DNA of 9,862 nucleotides from JBHHZM01 sp046758065 (lineage in GTDB: Bacteria; Pseudomonadota; Alphaproteobacteria; JAAXGF01). Both the position numbers and the translations under genes were made by a program. Of the stretch, positions 1 through 6,419 are shown in pieces. The notes below the pieces were generated by a model. It had not been told where the DNA came from and searched no databases. It worked only from the letters and a program-made list of their open reading frames with translations. The first letter of the stretch is position 1; each line of letters begins with the position of its first letter. The DNA is taken from the NCBI GenBank assembly GCA_046758065.1, contig JBHHZM010000112.1, positions 1 through 9,862 on the forward strand. The letters are read 5' to 3'.

Positions 1-152
1 ACGCCGTGCACGCTGGTGCTTTGGCTTACCGGATGCCCGGGATCGCCAACGATCTTGGCGATCGCGCCGTCGCGGTGGATCGCGACGATTCCGCAGGCGT
101 CGTAGCAGTTGCGCGGACCGGTCGTGCGAATGCGATTCCTGACTCCCGGCAC
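1..152 (-). CDS. Molybdopterin oxidoreductase (DMSO reductase family), N-terminal fragment
   Basis: Partial gene: only about 50 codons are visible and it continues past the left edge. The minus strand from GTG at 152-150 reads RTTGPRNCYDACGIVAIHRD at residues 9-28, then IAKIVGDPGHPVSQ. This matches the N-terminal 'Fe-S domain' of bis-MGD molybdenum/tungsten oxidoreductases, where a CxxxCxxxC-like cluster motif is followed by DGxIxxVxGDPxHP. The start is the only candidate, because an in-frame TGA lies 13 codons upstream; a GGGGG stretch sits 6 nt before the GTG. Members transfer oxygen atoms or hydrogen using a molybdenum cofactor, and substrates vary widely. Oddity: only two cysteines (C16, C20) are seen. 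The expected first position is Gly12 or Pro13, and the position 27 residues after C20 is Ser47, so the [4Fe-4S] cluster may be absent or altered. The gene is divergent from the UPF0280 gene, with 81 bp between starts. The family call is fairly sure; the substrate is unknown. Confidence 0.8.
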   Translation of the reverse strand, partial: MPGVRNRIRTTGPRNCYDACGIVAIHRDGAIAKIVGDPGHPVSQSTSVHG

Positions 153-194
153 GACGCGCCCCCGTTCTCCGGTCGAAACGACGACCGGCCGTCA

Positions 195-203
195 TGGTAT
201 CAT
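195..203 (+). promoter_or_regulatory. Possible extended -10 promoter for the UPF0280-led operon
   Basis: The 81-bp gap between divergent starts contains TGGTATCAT at 195-203. This is a TGn extension plus a hexamer matching TATAAT at five of six positions. It lies 31 bp before the GTG start at 234. The region is visibly more AT-rich than its surroundings. No good -35 box is present at the usual spacing (GAAACG or TCGAAA are the nearest), so an extended -10 promoter is possible but unproven. The same gap must also serve the minus-strand molybdoenzyme gene. Confidence 0.3.
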
Positions 204-233
204 CGAATGCTTTCATTGGGTAAGGAGCGAGCC

Positions 234-1127
234 GTGACGGACGGGGTGCAGATCACCATGTTGCCCGACGGACGTCGGCTGCATATGCAGCACGGCCCCA
301 TCGACCTCGTGGCCGAAGCGTTCGGCGGCGCCGACGAGGTGCGCGTGGCCTATGACCAGGCCGCGGCCCGTTTCGACGGCCTGCTCGCGACGCTCGCCGG
401 CGAGATCGACCGGTTGCGCCGGCCGATCGCCGAGTTGACCGGGGAGCCCGAGGGGGCGGTGGCGCGACGCATGGTCGCCGCCTGCCGGCCCTACGGGGAC
501 GTGTTCGTCACGCCGATGGCGGCGGTCGCCGGGGCGGTCGCCGACGAAGTGCTGGCGGCGCTGGTCGCCGGACGCCAGCTCGCGCGCGCCTACGTCAACG
601 ACGGCGGCGACATCGCGCTTCACCTGGCACCCGACGAGCGATTCACGGCAGGGGTGGTCGGCGACCTAGCGGCGCCGGCGATCGACGGCATCGCCACCGT
701 CACCGCCGGGATGCCGGTGCGCGGCGTCGCCACCAGCGGCCGCGGCGGGCGCAGCCTGAGCCTCGGCGTCGCCGATGCGGTCACCGTGCTGGCGCGCGAC
801 GCGGCGACGGCCGACGTGGCGGCCACGCTGATCGCCAACGCGGTCGACGTCGATCATCCGGCGGTCGAGCGCCGGCCGGCGCGCGAACTTGATCCCGACA
901 GCGACCTCGGCGATCGCGCGGTGACGGTCGCGGTGGGCGCGCTTCCCGACGGCGCGATAACCGCCGCGCTCGAAGCCGGCGCGGTTTACGCCGGGCGCCT
1001 GCGAAGCGCTGGACTCATCCATGGCGCCGTGCTGGTATTGGCCCGGCGATACCGGGTCGTGGGCGCCATCGCACCGCGGCTCGAGGCGCCGGGAATCGCG
1101 AAAGAAAAGCGCCGGGAATGTCGCTGA
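234..1127 (+). CDS. UPF0280 family protein, ApbE-like fold
   Basis: The protein is 297 aa, from GTG at 234, chosen because AAGGAG (222-227) lies 6 nt upstream. The open frame extends back to the window start, but those codons overlap the divergent molybdoenzyme gene and look non-coding. UPF0280 proteins belong to the ApbE-like superfamily (FMN transferases), although their own activity is not established. Visible ApbE-like marks are FVTPMAAVAGAVAD (91-104), the YVNDGGD turn (120-126), VATSG (165-169) and the helix VTVLARDAATADVAATLIAN (183-202). The last two resemble the SVATSG and VTVxAxDAxTADALAT segments of ApbE. No signal peptide or lipobox is seen, so it is probably cytoplasmic, unlike most ApbE proteins. 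Its 3' end overlaps the next gene by 10 nt, implying translational coupling. Flavin transfer or flavin binding is inference only. Confidence 0.85.
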   Translation: MTDGVQITMLPDGRRLHMQHGPIDLVAEAFGGADEVRVAYDQAAARFDGLLATLAGEIDRLRRPIAELTGEPEGAVARRMVAACRPYGDVFVTPMAAVAGAVADEVLAALVAGRQLARAYVNDGGDIALHLAPDERFTAGVVGDLAAPAIDGIATVTAGMPVRGVATSGRGGRSLSLGVADAVTVLARDAATADVAATLIANAVDVDHPAVERRPARELDPDSDLGDRAVTVAVGALPDGAITAALEAGAVYAGRLRSAGLIHGAVLVLARRYRVVGAIAPRLEAPGIAKEKRRECR

Positions 1128-1702
1128 TCGACGTCCGCAAACGAGCCGTCTTCGTCGAGGAGGTTTTCCACGAAGGCGGACCGGCGGCGGTCGTACCGCC
1201 GTTGCGCGGCGCGGCTCTGGCGGTGCTGCGCAATCCTTATGCCGGGCGCTACGAACCCGACATCCTGCCGATGATGGAGGCGCTCAAACCCCTGGGTCTC
1301 GACCTGGCGGCCCGGCTGATCGCCGCGCTCGGCGGCGCGCCGGGACGCATCGAAGGCTACGGCAAGGGCGCCATCGTCGGCGCAGCGGGCGAACTCGAAC
1401 ACGGCGCGCTGTGGCACGTGCCCGGCGGCTACGCCATGCGCGAAGCGCTCGGCGGCGCCAAGGCAATCGTGCCGTCGGCCAAGAAGGTCGGCGGACCGGG
1501 CGCGCGTCTCGACGTGCCCATCACGCATGTCGGCGCGTCCTACGTGCGCAGCCACTTCGACGCCATGGAGGTGGGTCTCGCCGACGCGCCGCGCGCCGAC
1601 GAACTGCTGGTCGTGCTGGCGATGACCACGGGCGGACGGGTGCACGCCCGGGTCGGCGGACTCGCGGTTCGGGACGTCATTGGAGAGGACGGTTTGAGAT
1701 AG
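1118..1702 (+). CDS. Amino acid synthesis family protein (PF06684/DUF1185), copy 1
   Basis: The protein is 194 aa, from ATG at 1118 inside the end of the UPF0280 gene. The Shine-Dalgarno is weak (GGGA touches the ATG), so translation probably depends on coupling. Family signatures are NPYAGRY (39-45), YGKGAIVGAAGELEH (81-95), VPSAKK (118-123), and DVP followed by YVRSHFD (142-148) and ADAPRADE. The family has a structure related to the Bacillus-type chorismate mutase fold, and a role in amino-acid metabolism has been proposed. The reaction is not known. The protein is soluble, with no signal peptide. It precedes the binding-protein gene by 54 bp, so it is probably in the same operon as the importer. 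A paralogue with the same motif order starts at 9318. Family assignment is secure; function is not. Confidence 0.88.
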   Translation: MSLIDVRKRAVFVEEVFHEGGPAAVVPPLRGAALAVLRNPYAGRYEPDILPMMEALKPLGLDLAARLIAALGGAPGRIEGYGKGAIVGAAGELEHGALWHVPGGYAMREALGGAKAIVPSAKKVGGPGARLDVPITHVGASYVRSHFDAMEVGLADAPRADELLVVLAMTTGGRVHARVGGLAVRDVIGEDGLR

Positions 1703-1756
1703 ACGACGCTTCGGCGCCGTGTTTGCAACAACCAAAACAAAAGGGGGAAGCACATC

Positions 1757-2959
1757 ATGTTTGCACGAAGAACGTTGCTCGCCGCGGTGTTTGCGGCAGT
1801 GGCCGTCGCCGCCATGCCGGCCTACGCGGGAGAGCCGATCAAAATCGGCGAGATCAACAGCTATACGCGGCTTCCCGCCTTCACCGTTCCTTATCGCATG
1901 GGCTGGCAGCTCGCGGTCGCGGAGATCAACGCCGCGGGCGGCGTGCTCGGCCGGCCGCTCGAAGTGATCTCCCGCGACGACGGCGGCAAGCCGGGCAACG
2001 CCGTGCGCATCGCCGAGGAACTGGTGAGCAACGAAAAGGTCGCGCTTCTGGCCGGCACCTTCTTCTCGCACATCGGCCTCGCGGTGACCGACTTCGCGCG
2101 CCAGAACAAGGTGATGTTCGTCGCCGCCGAACCCCTGAGCGACGCGGTGACCTGGGCCAAGGGCAACCGCTACACCTTCCGGCTGCGGCCCTCGACCTAC
2201 ATGCAGGCGGCGATGCTGGCCGAAGAGGCGGCGAAGCTTCCGGCCAAGCGCTGGGCGACGGTGGCGCCCAACTACGAATACGGCAAGTCGGCGGTGGCCG
2301 CGTTCAAGAAGCTGCTGTCGGCGAAACGACCCGACATCGAGTGGGTCGACGAACAGTGGCCGCCGCTGTTCAAGCTCGACGCCGGCGCGGTAGTGCAGGC
2401 GCTGGCGCGCGCCGAGCCCGACGCCATCTACAACGTCACCTTCGGCGGCGATCTTTCGAAGTTCGTGCGCGAGGGCACGCTGCGCGGGCTGTTCGACGGC
2501 CGCGAGGTGGTGAGCCTGCTGACCGGCGAGCCCGAATACCTCGATCCACTCAAGAGCGAGGCCCCCGAGGGCTGGATCGTCACCGGCTATCCCTGGTACG
2601 CCATCGCCACGCCGGCGCACAAGCGCTTCGTCGCCGCCTACCAGGCGAGGTACGGCGACTATCCGCGCACCGGCTCGCTGGTCGGCTACAACACCTTCAA
2701 GTCGATCGCCGCGGCGATCGAAAAGGCGGGATCGACCGGGACCGAGGCGCTGGTCGCAGCGATGGAAGGGCTGAGCCTCGACACCCCCGTCGGCCGTATC
2801 ACCTTCCGCACCCTCGATCATCAATCGACGATGGGCGCTTACGTCGGGCGCACGGCGCGCCGCGACGGCAAGGGCGTGATGGTCGACTGGCATTACGCCG
2901 ACGGCGCGGCGTATCTGCCGAGCGACGACGAGGTGCGCGCCATGCGCCCGGGGAGCTGA
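1757..2959 (+). CDS. ABC importer periplasmic binding protein, branched-chain amino acid/amide (HAAT) type
   Basis: The protein is 400 aa, the usual length for a Peripla_BP_6 receptor. ATG at 1757 is preceded by AAGGGGGA (1741-1748) at good distance. It has a Sec signal peptide with RR at residues 4-5, an alanine/valine-rich core, and a likely cleavage after AYA (residue 24). The mature protein opens with IKIGEIN, followed by the family hallmark EINAAGGVLGRPLEV (56-70) and DDGGKPGNAVRIAEEL. No cysteine lipobox is seen, so it should be soluble in the periplasm and deliver ligand to the permease encoded next. The ligand is not predictable: HAAT receptors bind branched-chain or aromatic amino acids, amides, urea or aromatic acids. 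Co-location with PF06684 and UPF0280 genes argues for a specialised substrate rather than general leucine uptake, but this is inference. Confidence 0.9.
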   Translation: MFARRTLLAAVFAAVAVAAMPAYAGEPIKIGEINSYTRLPAFTVPYRMGWQLAVAEINAAGGVLGRPLEVISRDDGGKPGNAVRIAEELVSNEKVALLAGTFFSHIGLAVTDFARQNKVMFVAAEPLSDAVTWAKGNRYTFRLRPSTYMQAAMLAEEAAKLPAKRWATVAPNYEYGKSAVAAFKKLLSAKRPDIEWVDEQWPPLFKLDAGAVVQALARAEPDAIYNVTFGGDLSKFVREGTLRGLFDGREVVSLLTGEPEYLDPLKSEAPEGWIVTGYPWYAIATPAHKRFVAAYQARYGDYPRTGSLVGYNTFKSIAAAIEKAGSTGTEALVAAMEGLSLDTPVGRITFRTLDHQSTMGAYVGRTARRDGKGVMVDWHYADGAAYLPSDDEVRAMRPGS

Positions 2960-2978
2960 TCCGAAACCGACCGTCAAC

Positions 2979-3052
2979 GTGTTCGTAGCCGTTTCACTTC
3001 CACCCCGTCCCTCTCCCACCGAGGGGCAGGGGGTTCTTGCCGTGGCGAACAC
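2979..3052. repeat. 74-bp imperfect palindromic (REP/MITE-like) element between receptor and permease genes
   Basis: A perfect 7-bp outer inverted repeat (GTGTTCG at 2979-2985, CGAACAC at 3046-3052) encloses an inner stem. In the stem, CACCCCGTCCCTC (3001-3013) pairs imperfectly (10 of 13) with GAGGGGCAGGGGG (3021-3033) across a TCCCACC loop. The arrangement resembles CCCTCTCCC-type intergenic repeats that I recall as common in alphaproteobacterial genomes. It could act as an mRNA-stabilising stem or partial terminator, keeping receptor transcript more abundant than the permease transcript. Only a weak T-run (TTCTT) follows, so full termination is unlikely. Nothing else is recognisable in this 126-bp gap. 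Confidence 0.6.
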
Positions 3053-3085
3053 ACTCCGGGCTAATCCGCATTCCGGCGCCCCGCC

Positions 3086-4939
3086 GTGAGTTTCTTTCTC
3101 GTCCAGTTCCTCACCGGGCTCGCCAGCGCGGCGTCGCTGTTTCTGGTCGCCAGCGGGCTGTCGATCATCTTCGGCGTCACCCGCATCGTGAACTTCGCCC
3201 ACGGCTCGTTCTACATGCTGGGGGCTTATATCGCCTACAGCCTCGCCGAGCGTTTCGCCGGCGCGGGGGCTCTCGGCTTCTGGGGCGCGATCGTGCTGGC
3301 GGCGCTCGCCGTCGGCGTCCTCGGCGTCGTCGTCGAGGTGCTGCTGCTGCGCCGCATCTACCACGCGCCCGAGCTGTTCCAGCTTCTCGCAACCTTCGGC
3401 GTCGTGCTCGTGGTGGCGGACGCGGCGCTCGCCATATGGGGCCCCGAGGACTTGCTGGGCCCGCGCGCGCCGGGGCTCGACGGCGCGGTTCTCATCCTCG
3501 GCGAACCCTTCCCCGAGTACGAACTCGCGCTCATCGTCCTGGGGCCGGCGGTGCTCGGCGCCCTGTGGCTGCTGTTCCACCGCACCCGGTTCGGCGTTCT
3601 GGTGCGCGCTGCGACGCAGGACCGCGAGATGGTGGCGGCGCTCGGCGTCAATCAGAAAGCGTTGTTCACCGGCGTCTTCTTCCTCGGCGCGTTCCTCGCC
3701 GGGCTCGGCGGCGCGGTGCAGCTGCCGCGCGAATCGGTCAGCCTGCTGATGGACCTCAACGTCATCGCCGAAGCCTTCGTCGTGGTCGTGGTCGGCGGCA
3801 TGGGCAGCGTCGGCGGGGCCTTTCTCGCCGCGGTTCTGATCGGCGAGCTCAACGCCTTCGGCATCCTGGTGTTCCCCGAGATTACCATCGTGTTGATGTT
3901 CCTGGTGATGGCAGTGGTGCTGGTGGTGCGCCCCTGGGGCCTGCTGGGACGCCCGGAGAGCGCGCCGCCGCGCGGACTCGCGCCCGAACCGCCGATCGCA
4001 CCGATGGGACGGCCGCTGCGGCTCGCCGTCGGCGCGTTCGTCGCGGCGCTCGCCGCCGCGCCCTGGTTCGCCGGCGACTTCACGCTCGTCATCCTCAGCG
4101 AGATCTTCATCTTCGCGCTGTTCGCCGCGAGCCTGCATTTCATCATGGGGCCGGGCGGCATGGTGTCGTTCGGCCACGCCGCCTATTTCGGGCTCGGCGC
4201 CTACGCCGCAGCGCTGCTGGTCGAACATCTCGCGGCGCCGATGGAGGCTGCGCTCGCCGCCGCACCGTTGCTCGCCGGGCTGGGCGCCCTGCTGTTCGGC
4301 TGGTTCTGCGTGCGGCTTTCGGGTGTCTATCTCGCGATGCTGACCCTCGCCTTCGCTCAGATTTCGTGGTCGGTCGTCTTCCAGTGGTACGACTTCACCG
4401 GCGGCGACAACGGCATCCTCGGGGTCTGGCCGGCGGCTTGGGCGAGCGGGAAGGCGGCGTTCTATTACCTGGTTCTGGTGCTCTGCGCGGCCGGGATTCT
4501 GGCGTTGCGCCGCGTGCTGTTCGCGCCTTTCGGCTACGGCCTGCGCGCGGTCCGCGATTCGCCGCGCCGCGCCGAGGCCATCGGCATCGACCGCCACCGT
4601 CAGCAATGGTTCGGGTTCGCGTTCGCCGGCGTTTTCGCCGGGCTTGCCGGTGGCCTCTTCGCTTTCTCGAAGGGCAGCGTTTTCCCCGACGTCATGGCGA
4701 TCCCGCGTTCGATCGACGCGCTGGTCATGCTGCTGCTGGGTGGCGTGCAGACGCTGTCGGGTCCGCTCGTCGGCGCCGCCGTGTTCACCGGCCTCGAAGA
4801 CGAGCTTTCTCGCCGCGTCGATATCTGGCGAGCGATCCTGGGCGGCGCGATCATCGCGCTGGTGCTCGCCTTCCCGCAGGGAATCGTCGGTTTCGTTCGC
4901 GCCCGCTTCGCCCGCGGCGCGGAGGACGCGACGCCGTGA
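3086..4939 (+). CDS. Fused LivH-LivM inner-membrane permease of a HAAT ABC importer
   Basis: The protein is 617 aa, roughly the sum of LivH (about 290) and LivM (about 320). It starts at GTG 3086 with no convincing Shine-Dalgarno, but the N terminus fits LivH. The LivH half runs from 1 to about 285, with the typical TRIVNFAHGSFYMLGAY near 32-48, an EAA-like cytoplasmic loop RAATQDREMVAALGVN (174-189) and GGMGSVGGAF. A proline-rich linker (about 285-305) follows. The LivM half has GPGGMVSFGHAAYFGLGAY (355-373), a TGGDNGI loop and its own EAA-like loop RAVRDSPRRAEAIGID (487-502). Many hydrophobic segments in both halves form the translocation path; the two loops are the expected docking sites for LivG and LivF. 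Its stop overlaps the livG start (GTGA, 4936-4939). There is no frameshift at the junction; the fusion is a continuous frame. Such fusions occur in other proteobacteria. Confidence 0.92.
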   Translation: MSFFLVQFLTGLASAASLFLVASGLSIIFGVTRIVNFAHGSFYMLGAYIAYSLAERFAGAGALGFWGAIVLAALAVGVLGVVVEVLLLRRIYHAPELFQLLATFGVVLVVADAALAIWGPEDLLGPRAPGLDGAVLILGEPFPEYELALIVLGPAVLGALWLLFHRTRFGVLVRAATQDREMVAALGVNQKALFTGVFFLGAFLAGLGGAVQLPRESVSLLMDLNVIAEAFVVVVVGGMGSVGGAFLAAVLIGELNAFGILVFPEITIVLMFLVMAVVLVVRPWGLLGRPESAPPRGLAPEPPIAPMGRPLRLAVGAFVAALAAAPWFAGDFTLVILSEIFIFALFAASLHFIMGPGGMVSFGHAAYFGLGAYAAALLVEHLAAPMEAALAAAPLLAGLGALLFGWFCVRLSGVYLAMLTLAFAQISWSVVFQWYDFTGGDNGILGVWPAAWASGKAAFYYLVLVLCAAGILALRRVLFAPFGYGLRAVRDSPRRAEAIGIDRHRQQWFGFAFAGVFAGLAGGLFAFSKGSVFPDVMAIPRSIDALVMLLLGGVQTLSGPLVGAAVFTGLEDELSRRVDIWRAILGGAIIALVLAFPQGIVGFVRARFARGAEDATP

Positions 4940-5706
4940 CGCTGCTTTCGGTACGCAACCTCGCCAAGGCCTTCGGCGGCGTCGAGGCGGTCGCCGGGGT
5001 GAGCTTCGAGCTCGACGAAGGCGAGCTGCTCGCTCTGATCGGCCCCAACGGCGCCGGCAAATCGACCTGTTTCAACCTGGTCGGCGGCGAGCTTCCCGCC
5101 GACGCCGGCAGCGTGCGCCTGGCCGGCCGCGAGATCATGGGCCTGAGCCCGCGCCGCATCTGGCGCCTCGGCGTCGGTCGTACCTTTCAGATCACGGCCA
5201 CCTTCGCTTCGATGACGGTGCGCGAGAACGTGCAGATGGCGCTGATCTCGCACCGGCGTCGCGCGCTTGCGCTTGTCCCGCGCGCCGGAGCGCTCTACCG
5301 CGACGAAGCGGACGCGCTGCTCGATCGCGTCGGCATGGCCGATCAGGCGGACCGCGCCTGCGGCATCCTCGCCTACGGCGATCTCAAACGCGTCGAGCTC
5401 GCCGTCGCGCTCGCCAACGAACCCCGGCTCCTGCTCATGGACGAGCCGACCGCCGGCATGGCCCCCGGGGAGCGCGCCGAGCTCATGGCGCTCGCCGCCG
5501 AGATCGCGCGCACCCGGCGAATCGGCGTGCTGTTCACTGAACACGACATGGACACGGTTTTCGCCGCCGCCGATCGTATTCTGGTGCTCGACCGCGGCCG
5601 GCTGATCGCGGAAGGCACGCCCGCCGCGGTGCGCGACGATGCCCGGGTGCGCGAAATCTACCTAGGCACGGGCGCGGCGTTCGGCGGCGCGGAGGCCACG
5701 CCGTGA
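4936..5706 (+). CDS. livG: HAAT ABC importer ATPase LivG
   Basis: The protein is 256 aa, from GTG at 4936, which overlaps the permease stop by 4 bp; GGAGG lies at 4921-4925. Nucleotide-binding motifs in order are Walker A GPNGAGKST (36-44), the Q-loop around FQ (84-85), signature LAYGD (145-149), Walker B LLLMDE (165-170), a D-loop region TAGMAPGE, and the switch histidine in TEHD (H203). The insertion after the Q-loop and the C-terminal LDRGRLIAEGTPAAVR are typical of LivG. The signature departs from LSGGQ and from the usual LivG LSYGxQ: its last residue is Asp rather than Gln or Glu. Similar LAYGD forms exist in LivG relatives as I recall, so loss of activity is not implied. It hydrolyses ATP at the cytoplasmic face as a heterodimer with LivF. 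The same frame is open far upstream through the permease gene, but that part is non-coding. Confidence 0.93.
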   Translation: MTLLSVRNLAKAFGGVEAVAGVSFELDEGELLALIGPNGAGKSTCFNLVGGELPADAGSVRLAGREIMGLSPRRIWRLGVGRTFQITATFASMTVRENVQMALISHRRRALALVPRAGALYRDEADALLDRVGMADQADRACGILAYGDLKRVELAVALANEPRLLLMDEPTAGMAPGERAELMALAAEIARTRRIGVLFTEHDMDTVFAAADRILVLDRGRLIAEGTPAAVRDDARVREIYLGTGAAFGGAEATP

Positions 5707-6419
5707 GCGCCGCGCCGATGCTGGGTGTGGACCGCCTCAACGCCTGGTATGGCCGCGCCCATATCCTGTTCGACGTCGCACTCGAGGTCGGACGCGGCGA
5801 GGTCGTCGTGCTGCTCGGGCGCAACGGCGCCGGCAAATCGACGACGCTCAGGGCGATCATGGGGCTGCTGGTCCGGGCGAGCGGCGCCGTGCGGTTCGAC
5901 GGCCGCCCGATCGCCGGTCTCGCCAGCCACGCCATCAGTCGCCTCGGCCTCGGCTACGTCCCCGAGGACCGGCGCGTCTTCGCCGATCTGACGGTGAGCG
6001 AGAACCTCGAAGTCGGGCGCCAGCCGCCGCGCGCCGGCGCGCCCGAATGGACGCCCGAGCGCCTGTTCGCGCTGTTCCCCAACCTCGCCAAAACGCGCGA
6101 CCGGGCGGGCGGGCGCACCAGCGGCGGTGAGCAGCAGATGCTCAGCATCGCCCGCACGCTGATGGGCAACCCGCGCGCGATTCTGCTCGACGAGCCATCC
6201 GAGGGCCTCGCGCCGGTGATCGTCGAGCAGATGGCGCGGACCATCGACGCGCTCAAGGCCGAGGGCCTTACGGTGCTGCTTTCGGAGCAGAACCTCCACT
6301 TCGCACACGCCGTCGGCGATCGCGCCTACATCATCGAAAAAGGCCGTATCGCCTGGGCCGGCACGATGACCGCGCTCGCCGCGGACGAGGAGGCCCGCGC
6401 CGCCTATCTTTCGGTTTAG
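5703..6419 (+). CDS. livF: HAAT ABC importer ATPase LivF
   Basis: The protein is 238 aa, within the normal LivF range, from GTG at 5703; it overlaps the livG stop by 4 bp (GTGA). GGAGG at 5691-5695 is 7 nt upstream. Motifs are Walker A GRNGAGKST (39-47), GYVPEDRRVF (84-93), signature TSGGE (139-143), Walker B ILLDEPSEGLAP (160-171), and SEQN (194-197) where LivF proteins normally carry EQN in place of the switch histidine. GYVPEDR and the EQN separate it clearly from LivG. It is the last gene of the transporter operon. Its TAG stop lies inside the left terminal repeat of the following 180-bp element, so the last residues may have been set by insertion of that element. Confidence 0.94.
   Translation: MSAAPMLGVDRLNAWYGRAHILFDVALEVGRGEVVVLLGRNGAGKSTTLRAIMGLLVRASGAVRFDGRPIAGLASHAISRLGLGYVPEDRRVFADLTVSENLEVGRQPPRAGAPEWTPERLFALFPNLAKTRDRAGGRTSGGEQQMLSIARTLMGNPRAILLDEPSEGLAPVIVEQMARTIDALKAEGLTVLLSEQNLHFAHAVGDRAYIIEKGRIAWAGTMTALAADEEARAAYLSV

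Noticed and set aside
41..63. Perfect 9-bp inverted repeat GATCGCCAA/TTGGCGATC with a 5-nt loop
   Set aside because: It lies within the coding part of the molybdoenzyme fragment (encoding the AKIVGD segment), so it is more simply explained by codon choice than by an operator, though it is close to the start.
6..233. N-terminal extension of the UPF0280 frame to the window start
   Set aside because: It overlaps the divergent molybdoenzyme gene, has no family similarity, and a good AAGGAG site precedes GTG at 234.
986..4606. Very long minus-strand open frame (over 1200 codons) opposite the UPF0280, PF06684, receptor and permease genes
   Set aside because: Its translation is a low-complexity mix of H, R, E, D, Q and G with no domain, and it is antisense to well-supported genes. 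Long antisense frames are expected where third positions are mostly G or C.
3037..4935. Open + strand frame running into livG without a stop
   Set aside because: Only the part from 4936 has ABC ATPase sequence. Upstream it is arginine/proline-rich shadow of the permease gene, and the GTGA junction gives a clear start.
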